Shown: in pieces, positions 15,675 through 24,449 of the stretch
Numbering within the stretch: the stretch's first letter is position 1
How the letters are laid out: every line of letters starts with the position of its first letter
Source of the DNA: Negativibacillus massiliensis
GTDB lineage: Bacteria; Bacillota; Clostridia; Oscillospirales; Ruminococcaceae
Direction of reading: 5' to 3'
DNA: 64,000 nucleotides
Assembly: GCF_900148495.1 (NCBI RefSeq)
Contig: NZ_FTRU01000005.1
Coordinates: 62,001 to 126,000 of the forward strand
Program-made: the position numbers and the translations under genes
The notes under the pieces: model-generated
Seen by the model: the letters and a program-made list of their open reading frames with translations, nothing else
Told to the model about the DNA's origin: nothing
Database searches by the model: none

Positions 15675-16871
15675 TTATTTCTCGTTGAGAGCAGCAATGC
15701 CAGGCAGTTCCAGACCTTCCAGGAATTCCAGCGAAGCGCCGCCGCCGGTGGAAATGTGGGTCATCTTGTCAGCAAAGCCGAGCTTTGTTACAGCAGCAAC
15801 GCTGTCGCCGCCGCCGATGATCGAGATAGCGCCCGAAGCAGCAATTGCTTTTGCAACTTCCAGAGTACCTTCTGCAAATGCAGGGAATTCAAATACGCCC
15901 ATAGGACCGTTCCAGATAACAGTTCCAGCATCTTTTACTGCGTTGCAGAACAGCTCGATGGATTTTGGACCGATGTCCATGCCCATCCAGCCTTCTGGAA
16001 TCTTGTCGGAATCAGCGTACTGGGTCTGGCAGTCTTCTGCAAATTTATCGCCGAGTTTGTTGTCAACAGGAAGCAGGAATTTAACACCTTTTTCTTCTGC
16101 TTTCTTGAGCATATCTTTTGCAAGATCGATCTTGTCTTCTTCGCACAGAGAAGAACCAACACCATAACCCTGAGCTTTGAAGAAGGTGTATGCCATACCG
16201 CCGCCAACGATCAGAGTATCAACTTTTTCCAGGAGGTTATTGATAACACCGATCTTATCGGAAACTTTTGCACCGCCGAGGATTGCAACCAGAGGACGTT
16301 TTGGATTGTTGAGTGCCTGACCCATAACAGAGATTTCTTTCTGAATCAGATAACCGCAAACAGCTGGCAGGAAGGAAGCAACACCAGTGGTGGAGCAGTG
16401 TGCACGGTGAGCGGTACCAAATGCGTCGTTTACATAAACATCAGCCAGGGAAGCCAGTTCCTTGGAGAAGTTTTCTTCGTTCTTGGTTTCTTCTTTTCTG
16501 AAACGAACGTTTTCCAGCAGGATAACCTGACCATCTGTCATGGAGGAAACCAAAGCTTTTGCGTTTTCACCGACAACGTTTTCATCTTTTGCAAGTTTTA
16601 CATCCTGACCCAGCAGTTCGGACAGTCTTGCAGCAACTGGAGCCAGAGAGAATTCTTCTTTATATTCGCCCTTCGGTCTGCCCAGATGGGAGCAGAGGAT
16701 TACTTTTGCATTGTGGGAAACCAGGTACTGAATGGTAGGCAATGCAGCAACAATTCGTTTGTCGTTTGTGATTACGCCGTCTTTGAGCGGAACGTTAAAA
16801 TCGCAGCGGACAAGGACGCGTTTGCCGGATACCTCGATATCTTCGATTGTTTTTTTATTCAGAGAGTTCAT
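15675..16871 (-). CDS. pgk: Phosphoglycerate kinase
   Basis: Transfers phosphate from 1,3-bisphosphoglycerate to ADP. The 398-residue length is typical. Substrate-binding [11 protein letters not shown] and [10 protein letters not shown] are near the N-terminus, [15 protein letters not shown] follows, and the nucleotide site has [11 protein letters not shown] and [13 protein letters not shown]; the C-terminus ends in [19 protein letters not shown]. The start at 16871 is preferred to an upstream in-frame codon because GGAAAGGCAGG lies between them. It leads the minus-strand cluster pgk, membrane gene, tpiA, gpmI. Confidence 0.97.
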   Translation of the reverse strand: MNSLNKKTIEDIEVSGKRVLVRCDFNVPLKDGVITNDKRIVAALPTIQYLVSHNAKVILCSHLGRPKGEYKEEFSLAPVAARLSELLGQDVKLAKDENVVGENAKALVSSMTDGQVILLENVRFRKEETKNEENFSKELASLADVYVNDAFGTAHRAHCSTTGVASFLPAVCGYLIQKEISVMGQALNNPKRPLVAILGGAKVSDKIGVINNLLEKVDTLIVGGGMAYTFFKAQGYGVGSSLCEEDKIDLAKDMLKKAEEKGVKFLLPVDNKLGDKFAEDCQTQYADSDKIPEGWMGMDIGPKSIELFCNAVKDAGTVIWNGPMGVFEFPAFAEGTLEVAKAIAASGAISIIGGGDSVAAVTKLGFADKMTHISTGGGASLEFLEGLELPGIAALNEK

Positions 16872-16970
16872 CGTAAATGACCTGCCTTTCCTTACTTTAT
16901 GGTAATTTGACTGATAAAACAATGAGAAAAATAGAAAAACAAAATTGCAAAATAAGCAGTATGCAAACTC

Positions 16971-17013
16971 TACAATTTAAGTAAATTGTACTGGATTTAT
17001 TCCCTTTTTGCAA
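16971..17013 (-). promoter_or_regulatory. Promoter of pgk with a perfect inverted repeat
   Basis: On the minus strand TTGCAA (17013-17008), a 17-nt spacer and TACAAT (16990-16985). The palindrome TACAATTTA-AG-TAAATTGTA (16971-16990) covers the -10 box and the start site, a plausible repressor site. The rest of the gap up to 17202 holds nothing clear. Confidence 0.7.
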
Positions 17014-17202
17014 GGGCAGAACCGGACATTTTGCATGATTTTAAATAAGGTTTTCCCTTTTGTGGTGAGGGAAGGGAAATGAAAGAATTAATTTGTGTAA
17101 TTTTTCACAAAGTTTTGCAGGAAAGGATTTTTCCATTCGCATAAAAATGCAGATTTTGCAGGAAATCCTTCCAAATCTTTCTTTTTTCGCACAAGATGGT
17201 GT

Positions 17203-19662
17203 TTATCCCAGTACCTTTTTGGCAATATCGACCGACTGCTTTGCATCTTTGGCATAAAAATCCGCACCGATTTTCATGGCATAATCTTCGGTCAGCACCG
17301 CACCGCCGACCATTACCTTGCAGTCGAGATTTTCTGCACGGAGGGCAGCGATGGTTTCTTCCATGCTTTTTAAGGTGGTGGTCATCAGGGCGCTGAGACC
17401 TACCAGCTTGATGGAGTGTTCCTTAACAGCAGAAACAACCTTTTGGGCAGGAACATCTCGTCCAAGGTCAAGGACAGGGAATCCGTAGTTTTCCAAAATG
17501 ACCTTGACGATGTTTTTGCCGATGTCGTGGACATCCCCATGAACTGTTGCAAGTACAATTCCTTTTTGTGCAAGGGAAAGGGATGGTGTGTCGGCTTTCG
17601 GGTGGTTTGCCAAAAAGTTTTTGATTTCCTCAAAGCCTGCCTGTGCTGCCTGTGCCGACTGGATCATCTGCGGGAGGAAGATCTTTCCCTGTTCAAATTC
17701 CTGTCCCACCACATCCAGTGCCGGGATGAGCTTGCTGTTGATGATCTCTTCCGGTTCCTGGCTGGTAAGCAGTGCAGCAACTTCCCGGCGTACCGATTCG
17801 GCAAGTCCTTTTTTGATACCATCGGTCAGTGGATCGTGTCCGGTTTCGGCAGAAGCCGATTCAGGAGCAGAAATCGGGGCAGCAACCGGTTTTGCGCTGA
17901 TGCGGGCAATCTCTTCCGGGCGGCTGAAGTTTTCGATATAGCGCGCGGAGTGCTCATCCAGATTGTACAGCACCTCGAAGGCGCGGATGGCATCAAGCAT
18001 CGATGGAATGTTCGGGTTGATGATCGGCAGATCCAGACCGGCTTGCAGCGCCATGAGCAAGAAGCTGTGGTTTAACAGTTCGCGGTTTGGCAGGCCAAAC
18101 GAGATATTGGATACCCCAAGAACTGTCTTAACACCCAGTTTTTCCTTTACCATCTTCATGGCTTTGAGGGTCTCAACCACTTCTTTTTGCTGGGCAGAGG
18201 CGGTCAGGGTCAGACAGTCCACAAAGATATCTTCTTTTGGAATGCCGTACTGCTCAGCGCGGCGGACGATTTTTTCGGCAACAGCAAAGCGCTGTTCGGC
18301 AAGCAGCGGGATACCACTTTCATCCAGTGTCAATGTAACAACGGCAGCACCGTATTTTTTAACCAGCGGGAGGATTGCCTGCATGGATTTTTCCTCACCG
18401 TTTACCGAGTTGACGATCGGCTTACCATTATAGATACGAAGCGCTGCCTCGACCGCCTGCGGGTTGGAGGAATCCAGCTGCAATGGGGTGTCCAGCACGC
18501 TTTGCAGTTTTTTGACCACCAGAGGGAGCATCTGCACCTCGTCGATACCCGGCATTCCCATATTGACATCCAGAATAGAAGCGCCAGCTTCGACCTGAGA
18601 GATTCCCTGACTGAGGATATAATCAAAGTCCTGTTCGAGGATTGCCTGTTTTAAGCGCTTCTTTCCGGTTGGATTGATGCGTTCTCCGATGATACGTACG
18701 CGGTCCACCGGGACAAAATCAGTCGGGGTGCAGACACAGGAACGGCGTGCTGGAACGGCAGATTTGACCGGATGTTTGCCGGACAGCATCTTTGCCATCT
18801 CGCAGATAAATTCCGGATCGGTGCCGCAGCATCCGCCAAATACGCGAATGCCAAGAGAAAGATATTCCTCCATACAGCGGGCAAACTCCTCAGCAGAGAT
18901 GGAGTAAAGGTTTGTCTGCGGGTCAGGAAGACCTGCATTTGCCTTGATAAAAACAGGGAGGGAGGTACAGGAAACCAGTTCTTTTGCAAGAGGGAGCAGT
19001 TCCACCGGTCCCAGCGAACAGTTAAAGCCGATAAAGTCAGCACCCAGTCCCTCAATAACGGCAGCCATGGAAGGTACGCTGCATCCAGTGAAGGTGCGTC
19101 CGTTTGCCTCAAAGGTCATCGAAACCATCAGCGGCAGAGATCTGCCCAGTTTTTCACAGGTTTCCTTTGCAGCAAGGATGCCGGCTTTTACCTCATAAAG
19201 GTCAGTCATCGTTTCCAGCACGATAAGATCTGCTCCGGCAGTAACGCCTGCGGTGATTTCCTCGGCAAAGATGTCATAGGCTTCCTCAAAGGAGAGGGTA
19301 CCGGTCGGTTCGAGCAGCTCCCCAATAGGTCCGATGTCCAGCGCAACCAGTGCCTGTGTTGCTGATGCGTTGGCAGCAGCCTTTGCATTTTTAACAGCCG
19401 CAGTGATTACCTCTTGGACAGAGTGACCGCAGCCGGAAAGCTTTTTCCGATTTGCACCAAAGGTATTTGCATAGATGATGTTTGAACCAGCTTCGATATA
19501 TTCCCTGTGGATACCGGTGACGATTTCCGGATGACTTAAATTAAAAAGTTCTGGCTGAAGCCCGAAAGGCAATCCCTTTTTCTGGAGCTGGGTGCCCATC
19601 GCTCCATCCAGAAGCCAGAAACGGCTGGAATCTTCCAGCAGGTCATTGATAATCTTTTCCAC
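17203..19662 (-). CDS. metH: Cobalamin-dependent methionine synthase lacking the reactivation domain
   Basis: Transfers a methyl group from methyltetrahydrofolate via cobalamin to homocysteine. The 819 residues contain the homocysteine-binding barrel (about 1-300, zinc ligands in GGCCGTDP), the pterin-binding barrel (about 320-590, RIIGERINPTGKK) and the cobalamin module (about 630-819) with GDVHDIGKNIV, whose histidine coordinates cobalt. The C-terminal SAM-binding reactivation domain of E. coli MetH is absent; a separate gene just upstream supplies it. The likely start is the GTG at 19662; a GTG three codons earlier overlaps the GAAAGGG ribosome binding site. It overlaps the upstream gene by 20 nt. 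Confidence 0.94.
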   Translation of the reverse strand: MEKIINDLLEDSSRFWLLDGAMGTQLQKKGLPFGLQPELFNLSHPEIVTGIHREYIEAGSNIIYANTFGANRKKLSGCGHSVQEVITAAVKNAKAAANASATQALVALDIGPIGELLEPTGTLSFEEAYDIFAEEITAGVTAGADLIVLETMTDLYEVKAGILAAKETCEKLGRSLPLMVSMTFEANGRTFTGCSVPSMAAVIEGLGADFIGFNCSLGPVELLPLAKELVSCTSLPVFIKANAGLPDPQTNLYSISAEEFARCMEEYLSLGIRVFGGCCGTDPEFICEMAKMLSGKHPVKSAVPARRSCVCTPTDFVPVDRVRIIGERINPTGKKRLKQAILEQDFDYILSQGISQVEAGASILDVNMGMPGIDEVQMLPLVVKKLQSVLDTPLQLDSSNPQAVEAALRIYNGKPIVNSVNGEEKSMQAILPLVKKYGAAVVTLTLDESGIPLLAEQRFAVAEKIVRRAEQYGIPKEDIFVDCLTLTASAQQKEVVETLKAMKMVKEKLGVKTVLGVSNISFGLPNRELLNHSFLLMALQAGLDLPIINPNIPSMLDAIRAFEVLYNLDEHSARYIENFSRPEEIARISAKPVAAPISAPESASAETGHDPLTDGIKKGLAESVRREVAALLTSQEPEEIINSKLIPALDVVGQEFEQGKIFLPQMIQSAQAAQAGFEEIKNFLANHPKADTPSLSLAQKGIVLATVHGDVHDIGKNIVKVILENYGFPVLDLGRDVPAQKVVSAVKEHSIKLVGLSALMTTTLKSMEETIAALRAENLDCKVMVGGAVLTEDYAMKIGADFYAKDAKQSVDIAKKVLG

Positions 19663-20311
19663 AAAATACACCCTTTCTTCTTAATTGACAATTTTCCCGA
19701 AGATTGCAGATGCTGCATGAATCTGAGTGAGAAGCAGCGGCTCCCTCTGGCAGGATACCGATGACAGCAGTCACTGATTTGATAGGAACCAGCATGCCGG
19801 AAGGACTCAGGTGCAGCCCGATTTTTCGTCCGGCATCCAGACAGGATAAAAAGTGCGGCTGAGCAGACAGCGGAAGATCCCCGTATCCGCAGCTAAAACG
19901 GGTGGTAAGGCTGCGCTCAAGGCGCTGGGCAATATCCAGCTGAACCTCGTCGCAGACCTGTTCGATGGCGGCGGAAGCGGCAGCATCCAGCCACAGGGTT
20001 TTTGCCATGTCGGTGACCTGTGTCCGGCGGATTAGTGCATCCACCTCACTGCCAAGGGTTGCGCACAAAAGAACGCAGTCGCTGCATCCTGAAAGGTGGC
20101 GGCGGATGTCCTCACCAGTTAAAAAGGAGTCGAGCAGCGGCTGGACGGGGTATCTTACCAGATGGTATTTTGGCTGACAGCAGGAAAGAACTTCCTGTGC
20201 AGCGTTTTGTGCCAAAGACAAGAATTCCTGCGGAATCGGGCTTGGCAGAGCAGTTCCCAGCGCATAACGGACAATCTCAGGAATTGGGATTTGTTTCAGC
20301 GAAAAAAGCAT
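19643..20311 (-). CDS. Free-standing methionine synthase reactivation-domain protein
   Basis: A 222-residue protein related to the MetH activation domain, which binds SAM to remethylate oxidised cobalamin. Family-like segments are LLCATLGSEVDALIRR, ASAAIEQVCDEVQ, and RFSCGYGDLPLSAQPHF followed by GLHLSPSGMLVPIKSVTAVIG. The C-terminus carries CSICNLRENC and a final Cys in KGVFC, a cluster typical of the split clostridial/Thermotoga form and absent from E. coli MetH; it may bind an iron-sulfur cluster. GAGGAAAG precedes the ATG. It lies 11 nt after metF and overlaps metH by 20 nt, so the three are translationally linked. Confidence 0.85.
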   Translation of the reverse strand: MLFSLKQIPIPEIVRYALGTALPSPIPQEFLSLAQNAAQEVLSCCQPKYHLVRYPVQPLLDSFLTGEDIRRHLSGCSDCVLLCATLGSEVDALIRRTQVTDMAKTLWLDAAASAAIEQVCDEVQLDIAQRLERSLTTRFSCGYGDLPLSAQPHFLSCLDAGRKIGLHLSPSGMLVPIKSVTAVIGILPEGAAASHSDSCSICNLRENCQLRRKGVFCGKDYQ

Positions 20312-20322
20312 GGCGCTTTCCT

Positions 20323-21204
20323 CTATTCAGCGCGGTTGCTGCATCGAATCAGGCTGGCAACCGACTGGCTGATTCTGCGTGCAATCAGCGGATTGTTCAT
20401 GGTGTACAGGTGGATTCCCTGAACCCCGTTGGAGATGAGGTCAACGATCTGCTCTACTGCATAAGCAATGCCTGCATCCTGCATAGCGGCAGGGTCATCG
20501 CCGTAACGGTGCATGATTTTTACAAACTTTTTCGGCAGACTCGCGCCGCACAGCGAAACCATGCGTTCGATCTGTTTACGGTTGGTTACCGGCATGATGC
20601 CCGCTTCTACCGGAACCATGATGCCGGCTTCGCGAACGCGATACAGGAAGTTATAAAAATCATTGTTGTCAAAAAACAGCTGAGAAATCAGGTGAGAGGC
20701 GCCGGCATCTACCTTTTCTTTGAGGTGCAGGATATCTTCCTCCATATCAGGACATTCTGGATGAACTTCCGGATAGCACGCTGCGGCAATGTCAAATTCC
20801 CCATGGTGGTTCAGTTCCTCGATCAGGTCACGAGCATAGCGGTAATCTGTCTTTGGAGGGACATCCGGATTGCGGTCTCCGCGCAGTGCCAGAATGTTTT
20901 CGATCTCATTTGCCCGCAGCTCATCCAGCACCTGTCCGATATGTTCCTTAGTGGAATTTAAACAGGTCAGATGTGCCAGCGGTTCGATGTGGTATTTGTG
21001 TTTGATGGTGGAAGCGATCTCTACGGTGGAGTGGTCAGCAGGGTTTCCGCCAGCACCATAGGTTACGCTGATAAAGTCAGGATTCAGGTCGGAAAGTGCA
21101 TCCAGCGTATCGTAGATGGTCTGGATGGAGCTTGTCTTTTTCGGAGGAAAAACCTCGAACGAAAAGACGATCTTCTTTTGTTCAAACAGAGTGTTCAGTT
21201 TCAT
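20323..21204 (-). CDS. metF: 5,10-methylenetetrahydrofolate reductase
   Basis: Makes 5-methyltetrahydrofolate, the methyl donor for MetH. The 293-residue TIM barrel has VFSFEVFPPKK (catalytic Glu), SVTYGAGG, HLTCLNS, LALRGDRN and DAGASHLISQLFFD in the family order. There is no fused C-terminal domain, as expected for bacterial MetF. AAAGGGAT precedes the start. It opens the metF / reactivation protein / metH operon, so substrate production and use are coupled. Confidence 0.95.
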   Translation of the reverse strand: MKLNTLFEQKKIVFSFEVFPPKKTSSIQTIYDTLDALSDLNPDFISVTYGAGGNPADHSTVEIASTIKHKYHIEPLAHLTCLNSTKEHIGQVLDELRANEIENILALRGDRNPDVPPKTDYRYARDLIEELNHHGEFDIAAACYPEVHPECPDMEEDILHLKEKVDAGASHLISQLFFDNNDFYNFLYRVREAGIMVPVEAGIMPVTNRKQIERMVSLCGASLPKKFVKIMHRYGDDPAAMQDAGIAYAVEQIVDLISNGVQGIHLYTMNNPLIARRISQSVASLIRCSNRAE

Positions 21205-21273
21205 TGCATTGATCCCTTTCTTTTTTATTACACAGTTTGCTCCACAAATTTGGAGTCAAAAACGATTTATTAC

Positions 21274-21302
21274 ATTATAGTGAAAAAGCAGGGAGATGTA
21301 AA
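21274..21302 (-). promoter_or_regulatory. Promoter of the metF-metH operon
   Basis: On the minus strand TTTACA (21302-21297), a 17-nt spacer and TATAAT (21279-21274). A small hairpin CTCCA/TGGAG (21240-21255) lies in the short leader. There is no room for a SAM or cobalamin riboswitch in the roughly 65-nt leader. Confidence 0.75.
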
Positions 21303-21401
21303 GTAAATCAAAAAGAAAAATCACACAGGGGTTAAGAGAGCTTCCACATTCTGGTGGTGAATTTTGTAAGGAAAAGAAAAACGTACCTTGTCGGAAATGG
21401 C

Positions 21402-21430
21402 TTGCCAATAAAAAGAGAATCCGATATAAT
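21402..21430 (+). promoter_or_regulatory. Promoter of the GNAT gene
   Basis: TTGCCA, a 17-nt spacer and TATAAT, 28 bp before the start. Confidence 0.72.
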
Positions 21431-21457
21431 GGAAGAAAACGATGGAAGGAGAATACA

Positions 21458-21898
21458 ATGGAAATTCGTGATTTTAGACCAGAGGATCGACAGGAATATC
21501 TGGATATGTCGGTTGATTTTTATTCGGGAGATGCGTCTTTGTTTGACGTAGATATGAAAAAGTTTGAGGATACCTTCGAGCTTGGTGTCAAGGGCTCTCC
21601 ACTGATGCGTGGACTTACCATCACCGAGGGAGATGAGATCATCGGCTATGCACTGCTTGCATTTTACTGGAGCTGTGAAGCTGGCGGTTTTACCGTTCAG
21701 GCAGAGGAACTGTACTTTAAACCCCAGATGCGCGGCAAAGGCTGCGGACACAAATTCTTCCAGTGGTTATTTGAAGAATATCCGCAGGCAAAACGCTTCC
21801 GTCTGGAAGTATGCCCACACAACCCAAAGGCAAAACTGTTGTACAGCCGTTTAGGATTTGAAGATCTCAACTATGGACAGATGATTCTGGATAGATAA
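21458..21898 (+). CDS. GNAT family N-acetyltransferase
   Basis: A 146-residue acetyl-CoA dependent acetyltransferase. The GNAT fold is shown by EIRDFRPEDRQEYLDM at the start, EELYFKPQMRGKGCGHKFFQWL (the acetyl-CoA loop R-G-K-G-C-G) at about 86-107, and LEVCPHNPKAKLLYSRLGFED near the C-terminus. GGAAGGAGA precedes the ATG. It is monocistronic, with its own promoter and terminator. The acceptor substrate cannot be read from the sequence. Confidence 0.88.
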   Translation: MEIRDFRPEDRQEYLDMSVDFYSGDASLFDVDMKKFEDTFELGVKGSPLMRGLTITEGDEIIGYALLAFYWSCEAGGFTVQAEELYFKPQMRGKGCGHKFFQWLFEEYPQAKRFRLEVCPHNPKAKLLYSRLGFEDLNYGQMILDR

Positions 21899-21904
21899 GA
21901 AAAG

Positions 21905-21934
21905 AAAAACGCGGTCATTTGACCGCGTTTTTTT
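21905..21934. terminator. Terminator between the GNAT gene and the membrane gene
   Basis: AAACGCGGTCA-TT-TGACCGCGTTTTTTT; A- and T-runs on both sides suggest bidirectional use for the convergent pair. Confidence 0.88.
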
Positions 21935-22187
21935 ATGCACTATAAGGCAGAATCATTAGGCTTAAAAAGCAAAGAATCAGCAGGGACAGGTTCACCGAAG
22001 TGAGAATCCATCTCTTTTTGACGATGCAGTAGATTGAGGTTGCAATCAGGAGCAGCAAAGAAGCAATCCAGCAGCCAAATACAACCTGATGCTGATATCC
22101 GGTGGTAAAGAATAAGTAGACGAAAATGGCAACAATAGAAAGCAGCTGCAAAATCAGATAGGGCTTGTCACTGATAATACGTTTCAT
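21933..22187 (-). CDS. Small three-helix membrane protein
   Basis: Unknown family, 84 residues with three hydrophobic stretches (about 10-28, 34-55, 60-82) and a short KKRW loop. TGGAGG precedes the ATG, which supports translation. Directly upstream, in its leader, lie two 84-bp tandem repeats each able to form two hairpins, so its expression may depend on them. No homologous function was recognised. Confidence 0.6.
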   Translation of the reverse strand: MKRIISDKPYLILQLLSIVAIFVYLFFTTGYQHQVVFGCWIASLLLLIATSIYCIVKKRWILTSVNLSLLILCFLSLMILPYSA

Positions 22188-22198
22188 AGATACCTCCA

Positions 22199-22365
22199 GG
22201 GGATGGTTTTAGTTTGTTATAAAAATTGGGCCTGTGTTCCATCCCCCCGAGAATGCCGCGAGGTGTTATTCTCCTAAAAAAAGGGGATGGTTTTAGTTTG
22301 TTATAAAAATTAGGTCTGTGTCCCATCCCCTCGAGAATGCCGCAAGGCGTCATTCTCCCAAAAAA
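22199..22365. repeat. Two 84-bp tandem repeats, each with two hairpins
   Basis: Unit 1 (22199-22282) and unit 2 (22283-22365) differ at only a handful of positions. In each, GGGGATGG pairs with CCATCCCC about 33 nt further on, and GAGAAT pairs with ATTCTC. A partial third start (AGGATGGTTTTCGTTT) is at 22381. The GAGAAT..ATTCTC hairpin and the CCAT..CCCC lead-in match part of the repeat region at 14050-14084. The rest of the gap to 22730 is AT-rich without clear structure. Confidence 0.8.
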
Positions 22366-22730
22366 GGATGAGTAAATAGTAGGATGGTTTTCGTTTAGAG
22401 TAAATAATGAGAAGATGTTGCTCTGTAGTGCAGTTTCTGCATAAAATGCCTTGATTTCCAGTATACCACCCAAAGATGAATTTTTCTACAAAAGTCCTGA
22501 AAATTATTTTTGTAAGAGTAAATACGACAGGTAATTATAAATTTCGACAGATATTTAAGGAATGTTCACAATGATAACATTTATATTTGTAATTATTTTA
22601 CCTTGATTATGTCCAATATATTTTATATATTTATATTATAGAATAAAATGAAAAAGGTGAGAAAAATGTGATGATTTTATACTAGAAAATTTCGTAACAG
22701 TATAGTAAAATGAAAGGAAGGTATTTTGTT

Positions 22731-23894
22731 ATGAAAAAGTTTTTCAGTTTCTTTCTGATTGTAATGATGCTTCTATCTTGTTCGATTTTGTGTTCTGCTG
22801 AAGGTTTGGTCGTTGGAGAAAGTAGAGAAGATGGACGCTATATCTTCTCAAATCCTGTTCCGCAGGAGGTTACCAAATATGCAAAGAGTCGATTTGAATT
22901 AGAAAATATCAGCTGGGCAGATGCAATGGGTTTAGTAGATAAAGCTTCTGAATTAAAATTAGGGTCTGGATTTGATATCACTTTGTATGATACAGGAATG
23001 AGTACGGAAGTTTATTATTTTCCTGTTTTATACCAAGATAAAATTGAGCGCCTTTATGCTGTAGTTGTAGATGATGATGGTAGTTATCACATCCAGTCAG
23101 GCTATGACTATTTAGCAAGACCGCTGAACCAGTTGGAGCTTTCCGCAGAAAATCCCATCCGTGTAATTGCGTCTCAGGATGCAATTTATGCGGTAGACAG
23201 CTATAATACAGTAACCATTTTATTTGAAGAGGTGTTGGGAGATCCAACTCAAATCAAAGAACAGGTTCAAAATCTCTCTCAGTCACGATATAAGACTTTA
23301 GATGGAGAAGTCGTAGAGATTACCGATATTGCTGTGGATTCGATGAATTTGACAGAACCGCTCAGCCAGTTGGAGGAAAGAGCAACAGCAAAAAAGTTAA
23401 GTGTAGCAAAATTAAAAAATCGCTCGGTTGGTGGACGCGGTGTATGCTGGGCTGCGACAACAGCATCTTGCATTGATTATTATAAAGATGGGAAAACTAA
23501 TACATCGTATGCGGAAACCTTAATGGATGAGTTAATTGAAGATAGAAAAAACAATAATAATGGTTCTACAGCGGCAGGGATTCCAGAAGTGAGGGATTAT
23601 ATTGAGAGTTATTGTCCTGATTTGACCACCTCCTCTACAACAAAATTGACCTACGATAAAGTAAAACCATATATTAACTCAAATCAACCCTTGTATACAT
23701 CATGGTCAAGAGTTTCTGACGATGCCGGACATGCAATTGTTTTATGTGGATATAGAATGAGCGGTGGAACAGAACAGATGTATTTAATGGATTCCAACTA
23801 TACAGATAACTATCAAATATGTGACTTTGGAGAAAATTACCAGACACCAGGTTCAGCAGCATTTAAATGGTTTAGAACAGTAACTGTTTCTTAA
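22731..23894 (+). CDS. Secreted C39-like (papain-fold) cysteine peptidase with propeptide
   Basis: A 387-residue exported protein. A signal peptide (about 1-23, CSA cleavage) is followed by about 200 residues that look like a propeptide, with VVGESREDGRYIFSNP. The C-terminal 160 residues form a C39_2-type peptidase domain: Cys239 in RGVCWAATTAS, His334 in DDAGHAIVLCGY and Asp354/Asn356 in YLMDSNY, in the expected order. AAAGGAAGG precedes the ATG at 22731. The gene is AT-rich and flanked by its own terminator. No bacteriocin or ABC gene is adjacent, so it is more likely a staphopain-like secreted protease than a leader peptidase. Confidence 0.8.
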   Translation: MKKFFSFFLIVMMLLSCSILCSAEGLVVGESREDGRYIFSNPVPQEVTKYAKSRFELENISWADAMGLVDKASELKLGSGFDITLYDTGMSTEVYYFPVLYQDKIERLYAVVVDDDGSYHIQSGYDYLARPLNQLELSAENPIRVIASQDAIYAVDSYNTVTILFEEVLGDPTQIKEQVQNLSQSRYKTLDGEVVEITDIAVDSMNLTEPLSQLEERATAKKLSVAKLKNRSVGGRGVCWAATTASCIDYYKDGKTNTSYAETLMDELIEDRKNNNNGSTAAGIPEVRDYIESYCPDLTTSSTTKLTYDKVKPYINSNQPLYTSWSRVSDDAGHAIVLCGYRMSGGTEQMYLMDSNYTDNYQICDFGENYQTPGSAAFKWFRTVTVS

Positions 23895-23925
23895 ATACAA
23901 TGAATAATAAAATATAATGAATAAT

Positions 23926-23957
23926 AAAAAAGTTCGGATTTTGTCCGAACTTTTTTA
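23926..23957 (+). terminator. Terminator of the C39-like peptidase gene
   Basis: AAAAAAGTTCGGA-TTTTG-TCCGAACTTTTTT. Confidence 0.88.
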
Positions 23958-23976
23958 TGTTTACCGCAAAAACCTA

Positions 23977-24024
23977 TTGACAGCGGCAAAATAGTGTGAT
24001 ACTGTATATATACGATATATACAG
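23977..24024 (+). promoter_or_regulatory. Promoter and operator of GntR/ABC locus 1
   Basis: TTGACA (23977-23982), a 17-nt spacer and TACTGT (24000-24005). The inverted repeat CTGTATATA (24002-24010) / TATATACAG (24016-24024) overlaps the -10 box, as expected for YtrA-type repression. Confidence 0.75.
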
Positions 24025-24054
24025 TATATACGGACAGCAAGGAACGGTGATTTT

Positions 24055-24426
24055 TTGAATCTGATAATCAGCAATTCCAGCGGCAAACCGATTTATGAAC
24101 AGATCACCGCGCAGATCAAGAACAGTATCTTGAACGGAGAACTGCAGGAAGGGGAAGCGCTTCCTTCCATGCGGGCACTGGCAAAAGACCTACGCATCAG
24201 CGTGATTACCACCAAACGAGCATATGAAGATCTGGAGCGGGACGGTTTTGTCGTAACGGTAGCAGGAAAAGGGTGCTTTGTGGCACCAAAGAATCTGGAA
24301 CTCATGCGGGAGGAACAGCGCAAAAAGGTAGAAGGAGCGCTGCAATGTGCAGTCGATCAGGCAAAAGCAGCTTCGATTGATCTGGAGGAACTTAAGGAGA
24401 TGCTTTCCCTTTTGTATGAGGAATAA
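24055..24426 (+). CDS. GntR family repressor, YtrA subfamily (locus 1)
   Basis: A 123-residue regulator with an N-terminal winged helix: KPIYEQITAQIKNSILNGEL and GEALPSMRALAKDLRISVIT, then TTKRAYEDLERDGFV and VAGKGCFV. A short helical dimerisation tail follows. Members of this subfamily repress adjacent ABC exporters and respond to cell-envelope stress. Translation starts at a TTG after AAGGAACGG. The ABC ATPase gene begins 23 nt after its stop, and a palindrome overlaps the promoter. Confidence 0.88.
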   Translation: MNLIISNSSGKPIYEQITAQIKNSILNGELQEGEALPSMRALAKDLRISVITTKRAYEDLERDGFVVTVAGKGCFVAPKNLELMREEQRKKVEGALQCAVDQAKAASIDLEELKEMLSLLYEE

Positions 24427-24449
24427 ATCGAAGAAAAGGGGTCAGAAGT

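Noticed and set aside
15636-16880. A 414-codon open frame on the plus strand opposite pgk
   Set aside because: Shadow of pgk codon bias; the minus-strand protein is a complete phosphoglycerate kinase.
21205-21280. SAM or cobalamin riboswitch before metF
   Set aside because: The leader from the mapped promoter to the start is only about 65 nt and holds just one small hairpin.
22199-22470. Possible CRISPR array
   Set aside because: The units are direct 84-bp repeats without variable spacers, and no cas genes are present.
22543-22549. Spo0A-box-like TTCGACA before the C39-like peptidase gene, and TGTCGAA at 36381 before oppA
   Set aside because: The 7-mer is expected about eight times by chance on both strands of 64 kb and also occurs inside several coding regions, so it is not evidence.
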